Below, in pieces: positions 5,728-12,991 of a stretch of 18,385 nucleotides of DNA. The notes under the pieces were generated by a model. The model ran no database searches. It was not told where the DNA came from and worked only from the letters and a program-made list of their open reading frames with translations. This DNA is from LGRD01 sp031378125 (lineage in GTDB: Bacteria; Pseudomonadota; Gammaproteobacteria; Burkholderiales; Burkholderiaceae_C): NCBI GenBank assembly GCA_031378125.1, contig JANNDW010000332.1:1-18385 (forward strand), given 5' to 3'. How positions within the stretch are numbered: the stretch's first letter is position 1; every line of letters begins with the position of its first letter. The position numbers and the translations under genes are program-made.

Positions 5728-7409
5728 TGAACACGATCAGACTTCGCGGTGGCCGCGTCATCGACCCGATGCACGGCATCGATTCGGAACTGCGTGACGT
5801 GTGGGTTCGCGACGGTCGCATCGCCCTGATGGCGGCGGACGAACCGGTCGATCAGGACATCGACATCGCCGGCTGCATCGTCATGGCCGGCGGCATCGAC
5901 ATGCACACCCACATCGGCGGCGGCAAGGTCAACCTGGCGCGCCTGCTGTTGCCCGAAGACCACCGCGCCAACGGCAACCCGATCGCGCGCCCCGACAACG
6001 CCTTGGAGCTGGCGTCCTGCGGCGGCTGCGCGCCCGGCACACTGGCCATCGGCTACCGGTATGTGGAGATGGGCTACACGGCCGCCTTCGAGCCCGCCAT
6101 GGTGCCGTCCAACGCGCGCCACGCGCACATGGAGATGGGCGACGTGCCCATTCTCGACCACGGTGCCTACGTGATGCTCGGCAACGACGAGTTGTTCCTG
6201 CAGATGCTGGCCGAGGGCCGGGACTTCGCGCACCTGCGCGACTACATGGGCTGGACGATCCATGCCAGCAAGGCGATGGGCGTGAAGGTGGTCAACCCCG
6301 GCGGCATTTCGGCCTTCAAGTTCAACCAGCGCAAGCTCGACGTCGACGAGAACCATGTTCACTGGCAGGTCACGCCGCGCCAGGTGGTGCGCACGCTGGC
6401 GCGGGCCTTGCGCGAACTCGGTGTGCCGCACCCGTTGCACATCCACGGCAGCAATTTGGGTGTGGCCGGCAACATCCAGTCGACGCTGGACACGATCACG
6501 GCGCTCGACGGTTTGCCAGGCCACCTGACGCACATCCAGTTCCACGCCTACGGCGCCGAGGGGGCAAGGAAGTTCTCGTCGGCCGCGGTGCAACTGGCCG
6601 AGGCGGTGAACGCCAACAAAAACATCAGCATCGACGTCGGCCAGATCATGTTCGGCCAGACGGTCACGGCCTCGGGCGACACGATGCGCCAGCACGCCAA
6701 TGCCGACCTGGCGACCCCGCGCAAGTGGATCGGTGCCGACATCGAATGTGACGCCGGCTGCGGCGTGGTGCCGTTTCGCTATCGCGAGCAGAGTTTTGTC
6801 AACGCGCTGCAATGGGCCATCGGGTTGGAGATATTTTTGCTGGTCAACGATCCCTGGCGCGTGGTGCTGACCACCGACCACCCGAACGGCGGGCCGTTCA
6901 CCAGCTACCCGCACTTGATCCGCTTGTTGATGGACAGGGCGTACCGTGAAGAGCAACTCGCGAAGCTGCACCCTGATGTGGCCGCCAATGCCGCGTTGAA
7001 GTCGATCACGCGCGAGTTGTCGCTGTACGAGATTGCGATCATGACGCGCGCCGGGCCGGCGAAGTTGCTGGGGCTGAAGGACCGCGGCCATCTCGGCGCG
7101 GGCGCGGCGGCCGACATCGCGGTGTACCGCGAGTGCGCGGATCGGGAGGCGATGTTCACGCACCCCGAATACGTTTTCAAGGACGGCACGCTGGTGGCGC
7201 GCGCCGGGCGCATCACGGCCGTGACGACGGGCGGCACGCATTTCGTCGCGCCCGACTACGACCGTGGCATCGAGAAGACCTTGCGCAAGCACCTGGCCGC
7301 GCACGGCTCGGTCAACTTCGACCACATCGCCATCGGCCATGACGAGCTGTGCAGTTGCTGCAATGGCGGGCGGCTGTTGCCGACGACCTGTTTTGTGGAG
7401 ACCGCATGA
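5727..7409 (+). CDS. fhcA: formyltransferase/hydrolase complex subunit A (formylmethanofuran dehydrogenase subunit A-like)
   Basis: 560 residues; the hydrolytic subunit, of amidohydrolase fold, that releases formate from formylmethanofuran. Candidate binuclear-metal ligands in family order are His60 and His62 (GIDMHTH), a Lys near 187 (GVKVVNPGG) that may be carboxylated, His in PLHIHGSNLG (238-240), His in LTHIQFHAYG (269-273) and Asp384 in LTTDHPNG. This follows the known FwdA set of two His, carboxy-Lys, two His and Asp. The start at 5727 fits the family N-terminus (IRLRGGRVIDP) and follows a GGAGG. A longer in-frame ORF from 5661 includes repeat-encoded residues and is not used. The stop overlaps fhcD as ATGA (7406-7409). 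Confidence 0.97.
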   Translation: MNTIRLRGGRVIDPMHGIDSELRDVWVRDGRIALMAADEPVDQDIDIAGCIVMAGGIDMHTHIGGGKVNLARLLLPEDHRANGNPIARPDNALELASCGGCAPGTLAIGYRYVEMGYTAAFEPAMVPSNARHAHMEMGDVPILDHGAYVMLGNDELFLQMLAEGRDFAHLRDYMGWTIHASKAMGVKVVNPGGISAFKFNQRKLDVDENHVHWQVTPRQVVRTLARALRELGVPHPLHIHGSNLGVAGNIQSTLDTITALDGLPGHLTHIQFHAYGAEGARKFSSAAVQLAEAVNANKNISIDVGQIMFGQTVTASGDTMRQHANADLATPRKWIGADIECDAGCGVVPFRYREQSFVNALQWAIGLEIFLLVNDPWRVVLTTDHPNGGPFTSYPHLIRLLMDRAYREEQLAKLHPDVAANAALKSITRELSLYEIAIMTRAGPAKLLGLKDRGHLGAGAAADIAVYRECADREAMFTHPEYVFKDGTLVARAGRITAVTTGGTHFVAPDYDRGIEKTLRKHLAAHGSVNFDHIAIGHDELCSCCNGGRLLPTTCFVETA

Positions 7410-8344
7410 GTGCATCAACAAGCACCGCGTTGGTCCGCAACGGCGTCACCATCGACGACGGCTTCGCCGAGGCTTTTCCGATGAAGGCCACGCGCATCAT
7501 CGTCACCGCGCACAACCTCGCCTGGGCGCGCCACGCGGCGGTGACCGCCACCGGGTTTGCCACCTCGGTGATTGGCTGCGGCTGCGAGGCCGGCATCGAA
7601 CGCGAGCTGACGGTGGATGAAACGCCCGACGGCCGGCCGGGCATCAGCCTGCTGCTGTTCGCGATGTCCGGCAAGGAGCTGGCCAAGCAGGTGGAGCGCC
7701 GGGTCGGCCAATGTGTGTTGACCTGCCCGACCACCGCGGTGTTCGCAGGTCTTGCGGAGGGCGAGGCGATTGCATTGGGCAAGAACCTGCGCTTCTTCGG
7801 CGACGGCTGGCAGATCTCGAAAATGATCAACGGCCTGCGCTACTGGCGCATCCCGGTGATGGACGGCGAGTTCGTCGCGCAGGAGACCACCGCCGTGACC
7901 AAGGGCGTGGGCGGCGGCAACCTGTTGCTGCTGGCCACCGATGTCGATGCGGCGCTGGCGGTATCGGAGGCGGCGGTGGCGGCCATGAAGCGGCTGCCCA
8001 ACGTCATCATGCCGTTCCCCGGCGGCTTGGTGCGGTCCGGATCGAAGGTGGGCAGCAAGTACGCCGCGCTCAGCGCGTCGACCAACGATGCGTTTTGCCC
8101 CAGTTTGTACGGCCTTGTCGCGAAGAGCGAATTGACCGCGCAGACCCGCTGCGTGATGGAGATCGTGATCGATGGGCTGACCGAGAAGGATGTGGGCGAT
8201 GCAATGCGCGCCGGCATGCAAGCCGGCATTGCGATCGGCGCGGCGGGCGGGCTGCTGCGAATTTCTGCCGGCAACTACGGCGGCAAGCTCGGGCCGTTTC
8301 ATTTTCATTTGCACAAGTTGCTGGGGCAGGGGGGCGCGGCATGA
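7406..8344 (+). CDS. fhcD: formylmethanofuran:H4MPT formyltransferase subunit
   Basis: 312 residues starting MSASTSTALVRNGVTIDD. It belongs to the Ftr family and moves the formyl group between formyl-H4MPT and methanofuran, the first half-reaction of the Fhc complex. FAEAFPMKATRIIVTA near the N-terminus, GFATSVIGCGCEAGIE and the C-terminal GNYGGKLGPFHFHLH are typical of Ftr. The start at 7406 overlaps the fhcA stop and has GGAG five bases upstream; the ORF can be extended upstream to 7349 inside fhcA, but without family support. The stop TGA 8342-8344 overlaps the start of the 71-bp linker minicistron as ATGA. Size is normal for bacterial FhcD. Confidence 0.97.
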   Translation: MSASTSTALVRNGVTIDDGFAEAFPMKATRIIVTAHNLAWARHAAVTATGFATSVIGCGCEAGIERELTVDETPDGRPGISLLLFAMSGKELAKQVERRVGQCVLTCPTTAVFAGLAEGEAIALGKNLRFFGDGWQISKMINGLRYWRIPVMDGEFVAQETTAVTKGVGGGNLLLLATDVDAALAVSEAAVAAMKRLPNVIMPFPGGLVRSGSKVGSKYAALSASTNDAFCPSLYGLVAKSELTAQTRCVMEIVIDGLTEKDVGDAMRAGMQAGIAIGAAGGLLRISAGNYGGKLGPFHFHLHKLLGQGGAA

Positions 8345-8411
8345 GCCCACAGGCTTCGCCGAGGGCTCATTCCCGCTTGGCGGGACCGGCCGAAGGCCGC
8401 AGGGTGCCCCG
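8341..8411 (+). repeat. 71-bp highly structured intercistronic insert between fhcD and fhcC
   Basis: Three hairpins follow one another. First, ATGAGCCC (8341-8348) pairs with GGGCTCAT (8363-8370), with a small inner GGC-TTC-GCC stem. Second, TCCCGC-TTG-GCGGGA (8371-8385). Third, CGGCC-GAA-GGCCG (8387-8399). Deleting the 71 bp leaves a perfect ATGA overlap of fhcD and fhcC. It resembles a REP-type palindromic element. It is unrelated in sequence to the 59-bp repeat and occurs once here, so calling it a repeat is inference. Confidence 0.55.
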
Positions 8412-8415
8412 ATGA
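8341..8415 (+). CDS. 24-codon minicistron linking fhcD to fhcC
   Basis: ATG 8341 overlaps the fhcD stop (ATGA), and the TGA 8413-8415 overlaps the fhcC start (ATGA at 8412-8415). The product begins MSPQASPRAHSRLAGP and is rich in Arg, Pro and Ala. An AGGG about eight bases before the fhcC ATG may serve as its ribosome binding site. Only the overlapping frame argues for translation. Confidence 0.4.
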   Translation: MSPQASPRAHSRLAGPAEGRRVPR

Positions 8416-9227
8416 ACAGCACCCGACTGGCGCTTCGGCACGCGCCGGCGCTGCGAGTCGATGTGCGCGGCATCACGCCCGCCGTGTGCGCGGGCTTGGG
8501 CGTGGCGCAGATCGAACGCCTCACCGTCACGCACGGCAACCAGACCTTGGCGTTGGCCGAGCTGTTCAGCGTTTCACAAACAGACAGTGCGGCCGATGAG
8601 CTTGTCTTCGCGGGCGACCTCGCCCGCTTCGACCGCATCGGCTGGCAGATGGCGGCCGGCTCGATCGTCGTCGACGGCGATGCGGGCGACTACGTTGGCG
8701 GGGGCATGAGCGGCGGTTCATTGAAGGTGCGCGGCGATGCCGGTGTGCTCGCGGCGTGCGAGATGGCCGGCGGCGCGCTCACCATCGATGGCAACGCGGG
8801 TGACTTCGCCGCCAGCACCTTGCCCGGCAGCATGGACGGCATGCGCGGCGGCACGCTTGTCGTCAAGGGCCATGCCGGCGACCGCTTTGCCGACCGCATG
8901 CGGCGCGGCACTGCGCTGGTGTTCGGCGACGTCGGCGACTTCCTGGCCTCGCGCCTGGTGGCGGGCACCGTGGCCATCGGCGGGACGGCCGGCGCGCACT
9001 TGGGCTTCGGCATGCGGCGTGGCTCGGTGGTGCTGGCCGGTGCGGCAGCACAGATCGCACCGACCTTCGTGCCCGCGCTGGTCGATGCGGCCGTGTTCTG
9101 GCAACTGCTGGCGCGCGACCTGGCTCGTCACGGCGGCCCGTTCGCGGCGCTGCCGTCGCGGCGCACCACGCGCCACCTGGGCGACCTGGCCGCCGGTGGC
9201 AAAGGCGAGCTGATCGTGGCCGCCTGA
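8412..9227 (+). CDS. fhcC: formyltransferase/hydrolase complex subunit C (formylmethanofuran dehydrogenase subunit C-like)
   Basis: 271 residues. From about residue 90 to 220 it shows the repeating G..G...G.GM..G pattern (for example GDAGDYVGGGMSGGSL, GNAGDFAASTLPGSMDGM, GGTAGAHLGFGMRRGS) of the right-handed beta-helix shared by FmdC/FwdC and the C-terminal domain of glutamate synthase. FhcC holds the complex together and anchors FhcD. The start at 8412 is set by the overlap with the linker minicistron and fits the family length. It is the last subunit gene of the fhc set, followed after 28 bp by the Fae-like gene. Confidence 0.96.
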   Translation: MNSTRLALRHAPALRVDVRGITPAVCAGLGVAQIERLTVTHGNQTLALAELFSVSQTDSAADELVFAGDLARFDRIGWQMAAGSIVVDGDAGDYVGGGMSGGSLKVRGDAGVLAACEMAGGALTIDGNAGDFAASTLPGSMDGMRGGTLVVKGHAGDRFADRMRRGTALVFGDVGDFLASRLVAGTVAIGGTAGAHLGFGMRRGSVVLAGAAAQIAPTFVPALVDAAVFWQLLARDLARHGGPFAALPSRRTTRHLGDLAAGGKGELIVAA

Positions 9228-9255
9228 TTTTTTCTCACTTCCCTGGAAACACGCT

Positions 9256-9789
9256 ATGAGCAACAACTACCTCTTCCACGCCGGTGAAGCGACCGTGCTG
9301 GCGCGCGACGGCCAGTTTACCGACGCGATGCCCGAAATCCTGATCGGCCGCACCGACGGCCCGGTCGGCCAGGCATTCGCCAACATGATGGCGCAGAGCA
9401 AGGGCCACACCGCGATGTTCGCGATCCGCGCCTGCAACCAGTTGGTGCGGCCGGCCACCATCGTCGTGCCCAAGGTCACGTTGAAAGACCTCGCCAACAT
9501 CGACCTGTTCGGCGGTGTGGTGCAAAGCGCCACCGCCGACGCGGTGGTCGATTGTCTGATCGACGGAACGATCCCAAAGGCCATCGCCAACGAGCTGTGC
9601 ATCATCAGCTTGGTGTGGATCGACCCGCGCTGCGCCAAGGACCCGAACCTGGACAAGAAGGACATGTACCGCACGAACTACGAGGCGACCAAGCTGGCGA
9701 TCAAGCGCGCGTTGAACAACGAGCCGTCGGTGGATGAACTCATCGCCAATCGCCACAAGATCAAGCACGACATGGACGACTGGAGCTGA
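9256..9789 (+). CDS. fae: formaldehyde-activating enzyme family protein (divergent Fae paralogue)
   Basis: 177 residues. Classical Fae condenses formaldehyde with H4MPT to methylene-H4MPT. Family features are GEA near the N-terminus, the EILIGRTDGP.G.AF block, the central LFGGVVQSATADAV segment and the C-terminal NYEATKLAIKRAL. In classical Fae the block reads GEALVGDGNEVAHIDLIIG, with the catalytic His17. Here the equivalent is GEATVLARDGQ followed by FTDAMPEILIG, so the His position is occupied by Met25 and there is a small insertion. The only nearby His (His8) lies before GEA. It may therefore be a Fae2-type paralogue with altered or no condensing activity. Its position between fhcC and pabBC keeps it in the H4MPT context. 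Confidence 0.88.
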   Translation: MSNNYLFHAGEATVLARDGQFTDAMPEILIGRTDGPVGQAFANMMAQSKGHTAMFAIRACNQLVRPATIVVPKVTLKDLANIDLFGGVVQSATADAVVDCLIDGTIPKAIANELCIISLVWIDPRCAKDPNLDKKDMYRTNYEATKLAIKRALNNEPSVDELIANRHKIKHDMDDWS

Positions 9790-9812
9790 TTTCGGGGCCG
9801 AGAGAGTCCTTG

Positions 9813-11642
9813 ATGTTGCCGAAGATCTTCGCGCTACTGGACGACCGCGGCGCCACGCCAGCGCATCCCACCAGCCGGCTCTACACCGGCTTCGTTCGCG
9901 AGCACCGCTGCGCCGCGCCGGCTGAGCTGGGCGCCACCTGGGAGCGCATTGATGCCGACCTGCGTGGCGGCTTGCACGCGGTGCTGCTGGCCGACTATGA
10001 ATGGGGAGTGAAGCTGCTCGGCGCCGGCCATGAGCGGCTGGCCGCGGACGACGCTTGCGCGCTGCGGGTCTTGATGTTCACCGAATTGGCCACGCTGTCG
10101 AACGAGGCTGTCGACGCCTGGCTGCGCCAGGGCGAAGCGTTGCCCGGCGCGGCTGGTGTGATGAACCTGGTGCCCAGCGTCGACCGGCGCGAATTCACCG
10201 AGGCGATAGCGCGCATTCACGAAGCCATCCGCGCCGGTGAGACCTACCAGGTGAACTACACCTACCGCCTGCACGGCCAGGCCTACGGCTCGCCGCTGGA
10301 CCTGTACCGGCGCTTGCGCGCGCGCCAGCCGGTGGCCTACGGCGCATTGATCGCGTTGCCTGAAGGGGGCGAGGTGCGCCATGTGTTGTCGTGCTCGCCC
10401 GAGCTGTTCCTGCGCCATGACGCCGGCCTGTTGACGGCCAGGCCGATGAAGGGCACGGCCTCGCGCATCACCACCCCGGAAGGCGACAGCGAGACCGCGC
10501 GGCATCTGTCGCTGGACATCAAGAACCGCGCCGAGAACCTGATGATCGTGGACTTGCTGCGCAACGACCTGGGCCGCGTGGCCGAGGTCGGCTCGGTCAA
10601 GGTGCCCGACCTGTTCACCATCGAACATTACCCCACGCTGTTCCAGATGACCTCGACCGTGCAGGCGCGGCTAAAGCCCGACGCGGGCTTTGCCGAGCTG
10701 TTGCGCGCCGTGTTTCCCTGCGGCTCCATCACCGGCGCGCCCAAGCACCACACCATGCAGCTGATCGCCGAGCTGGAGACCACCACGCGCGGCTTGTACT
10801 GCGGCGCCATCGGCTGGGTCGACGCGCCGCGGGGCGGTGCGCGCTGCGGAGACTTTTGCCTGTCGGTCGCGATCCGCACACTCACCCTCGGGCCCGAGGC
10901 ACAGGGGTTGCGGCCGGCCCGGCTGGGCGTGGGCGCCGGCATCGTGCTGGACAGCCGGGCGCTGGACGAGTTCGAGGAGTGCCGCTTGAAGGCGCGCTTT
11001 CTCACTCGCACCGACCCCGGGTTCGAGTTGTTCGAGACGATGCTGGCCTCAGCGGACGAAGGTGTGCAGCACCTCGATCTGCACTTGGCGCGCCTGGGCA
11101 GCAGCGCGCGGGTGCTGGGCTTTGAGTTCGATCCTGTTGCCGCGGCTGACGCGCTGCAAGCCTGCGTGCTGGCGCCAGGCGGGCCATCGCGGCTGCGCCT
11201 TGCGCTGGCCCACAACGGTGCGCTGCAAGTGACCCACGCGCCGCTGTCGCCCCTGCCCGATGGCCCGGTGGCCTTGCTCGTCGCCGAGCATCGCCTGCCC
11301 AACGTCAACCCGCTGTCCGCGCACAAAACCACGCTGCGCCAGCACTACGACGAGGGCGTGCGCGCGGCCGAGCGCGCGGGCGCGTTTGACAGCCTGTTTT
11401 TCACAGAAGAGGGGCGTCTGGTCGAAGGCGGCCGCAGTTCTGTGTTCGTGCAACTGGGGGGCCGCTGGTGGACGCCGCCGCTGGCCGACGGTGCGTTGCC
11501 GGGCGTGATGCGCGGCCGCATGCTGCAAATCCCGGCCTGGCAGATCGGTGAACGCAGCTTGCGCATCGACGAGTTGCGCCAGGCCGAAGCGTTGATGGTC
11601 TGCAACGCGCTGCGCGGGCCGCTGCCTGCGCGCTTGCTGTAA
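9813..11642 (+). CDS. pabB: aminodeoxychorismate synthase component I fused to aminodeoxychorismate lyase (PabB-PabC)
   Basis: 609 residues from ATG 9813, with AGAGAG upstream. Residues 1 to about 390 are the chorismate-binding PabB part, with RPMKGTASR, NRAENLMIVDLLRNDLGRV, CGSITGAPK, YCGAIGW and GAGIVLDS. From about 395, FELFETM, HLDLHLARLGSSA, HKTTLRQHYDE (candidate PLP lysine), EGGRSSVFVQ and LPGVMRGRM mark a class IV PLP-dependent aminodeoxychorismate lyase (PabC). Together they turn chorismate plus ammonia (from a PabA not seen here) into p-aminobenzoate. pABA feeds folate and also H4MPT, through beta-ribofuranosylaminobenzene phosphate synthase, which explains its place after fhc and fae. 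Confidence 0.95.
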   Translation: MLPKIFALLDDRGATPAHPTSRLYTGFVREHRCAAPAELGATWERIDADLRGGLHAVLLADYEWGVKLLGAGHERLAADDACALRVLMFTELATLSNEAVDAWLRQGEALPGAAGVMNLVPSVDRREFTEAIARIHEAIRAGETYQVNYTYRLHGQAYGSPLDLYRRLRARQPVAYGALIALPEGGEVRHVLSCSPELFLRHDAGLLTARPMKGTASRITTPEGDSETARHLSLDIKNRAENLMIVDLLRNDLGRVAEVGSVKVPDLFTIEHYPTLFQMTSTVQARLKPDAGFAELLRAVFPCGSITGAPKHHTMQLIAELETTTRGLYCGAIGWVDAPRGGARCGDFCLSVAIRTLTLGPEAQGLRPARLGVGAGIVLDSRALDEFEECRLKARFLTRTDPGFELFETMLASADEGVQHLDLHLARLGSSARVLGFEFDPVAAADALQACVLAPGGPSRLRLALAHNGALQVTHAPLSPLPDGPVALLVAEHRLPNVNPLSAHKTTLRQHYDEGVRAAERAGAFDSLFFTEEGRLVEGGRSSVFVQLGGRWWTPPLADGALPGVMRGRMLQIPAWQIGERSLRIDELRQAEALMVCNALRGPLPARLL

Positions 11643-11649
11643 GCGAGCC

Positions 11650-12321
11650 ATGAACCTGGCGCTGTTCGACCTTGACCACACGCTGATCCCGTTCGACAGC
11701 GGCATGGCGTGGACGCGCTTTCTGGTCGAGCGCGGCGTGTTGCCGGCGCAGGCCGAAGCGCAATACCTGGACTTCTGCCACCAGTACGTGGCCGGCACGC
11801 TGGACATCCATGCGATGCACCGCGCCAATGTCGCGCCGCTGCTGCGCCATTCCCGAGCGCAACTGTCGGCATGGGCGCTGGAGTTCGAGGCCAGGGTAGC
11901 GCCGCGAATCCCGACGGATATGCAGGCGCTGGTCCGCAAGCATCTGGACGCGGGCGACCTGTGCGCCATCGTGACCGCCACCACCCGCTTCATCGCCGAA
12001 CCGTTCGGCCGGCTGTTCCGCATCGATGACGTGCTGGCCACCGAGGCCGCCACCGAGAGTGGCCGACCCGAGGCCGCGCTGACCGGCGAAATCGCCGGCG
12101 ACCCCTGCTATCGCGAACACAAGCTGACACACGTCAACGCCTGGTTGTCGCTGCGCCAGATGCGTCTGGTCGACTTCGAGCGGTCGTGGTTCTACTCCGA
12201 CTCGGCGAGTGACCTGCCGTTGCTCAAGGCTGTGTCGGACCCGGTGGCGGTGCAGCCGGATGAACGCTTGCTGGCTTGCGCGCGTGCCGCCGGTTGGCCG
12301 GTTCTCCAGCGCGCGCCGTAG
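11650..12321 (+). CDS. HAD-superfamily IB phosphatase (SerB-like)
   Basis: 223 residues beginning MNLALFDLDHTLIPFDSG. Asp7 and Asp9 form the catalytic DxD motif. The Thr-rich IVTATTRFIAEPFGR (near residues 105-120) is motif II, and YSDSASDLPLLKAV near residue 185 is motif III with its acidic pair. This matches the HAD-IB hydrolases annotated as phosphoserine-phosphatase-like. The substrate is unknown. It starts 8 bp after pabBC and is likely co-transcribed, so a phosphatase step in pABA/H4MPT or general metabolism is possible but unproven. Confidence 0.9.
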   Translation: MNLALFDLDHTLIPFDSGMAWTRFLVERGVLPAQAEAQYLDFCHQYVAGTLDIHAMHRANVAPLLRHSRAQLSAWALEFEARVAPRIPTDMQALVRKHLDAGDLCAIVTATTRFIAEPFGRLFRIDDVLATEAATESGRPEAALTGEIAGDPCYREHKLTHVNAWLSLRQMRLVDFERSWFYSDSASDLPLLKAVSDPVAVQPDERLLACARAAGWPVLQRAP

Positions 12322-12361
12322 GCACCCACCTCGCGGCTGGGCTGCAACGCAGCGCGATCGC

Positions 12362-12991
12362 CTACGCCTGAATCAACCCCCACCTCAGCGCCACCAGCGT
12401 CAACTCGCTCTGGTTGTTCGCGCCGAGCTTTTGCTTCACGTGGTACAGGTGCGTGCCCACCGTGCTGGGCGACAGATTCAGACTGTCGGCGATTTGCGCC
12501 ACGCTCAGGCCGCGCGCGAGTTGAATGAAGACCGAGAACTCGCGTTCGCTCAAGGCTTCGGCCGGGCTGGCCTGTCCGTCGATTTGCGCCATCGCCAGGG
12601 CTTGAGCGGTTTGGGCGTCGACGTATCGTTCGCCGCGCGCCACCGCGGTCACCGCCGCGATCAAGGCATCGGGCGCGCTGCGCTTGGCCAGGTAGCCCAA
12701 CGCGCCGGCCCGCAGCACGCGCCTGGGGTGGGCAGTGTCTTCATGCGCCGACAAGGCCAGCACACGTGCCTTGGGGTCCTGCGCCAACAGGCGGCGCACC
12801 GCCTCCAGGCCGCCCATGCCGGGCATCGACAGGTCCATCACCACCACGTCGGGCTTGACACGCGGGTAGTCGATGCAAGCCTGTTCGCCGCTGCCGGCTT
12901 CAGCCACCACCTCGACCTGGGCGTCGGACAACAGCATGCGAAAACCCATCCGCACCAGCGCGTGGTCGTCGACCAGCATCACGCGGATCAT
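12362..12991 (-). CDS. NarL/LuxR-type two-component response regulator
   Basis: 209 residues from ATG 12991-12989. The receiver domain (about 1-120) has the acidic pair Asp8/Asp9 in MLVDDH, the phosphoacceptor Asp53 in VVMDLSMPG and Lys in YLAKRSA. The C-terminal part (about 145-205) is a LuxR-type helix-turn-helix (LSEREFSVFIQLARGLSVAQIA, then LSPSTVGTHLYHVKQKLG). The start overlaps the stop of the kinase gene as ATGA, so the two are co-translated. Location beside pqqA suggests control of PQQ or alcohol oxidation, as LuxR-type regulators do in other methylotrophs and in Pseudomonas ethanol oxidation; this is inferred from position. Confidence 0.95.
   Translation of the reverse strand: MIRVMLVDDHALVRMGFRMLLSDAQVEVVAEAGSGEQACIDYPRVKPDVVVMDLSMPGMGGLEAVRRLLAQDPKARVLALSAHEDTAHPRRVLRAGALGYLAKRSAPDALIAAVTAVARGERYVDAQTAQALAMAQIDGQASPAEALSEREFSVFIQLARGLSVAQIADSLNLSPSTVGTHLYHVKQKLGANNQSELTLVALRWGLIQA

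Noticed and set aside
3650..5821. A 723-codon open frame on the minus strand opposite the HisA-like gene and fhcB, with other long antisense frames (e.g. 5448-7421, 7415-8638, 16624-17739)
   Set aside because: Long antisense frames are expected in high-GC DNA. Their products are His/Arg/Gln-rich with no family motifs, while the plus-strand genes are clear.
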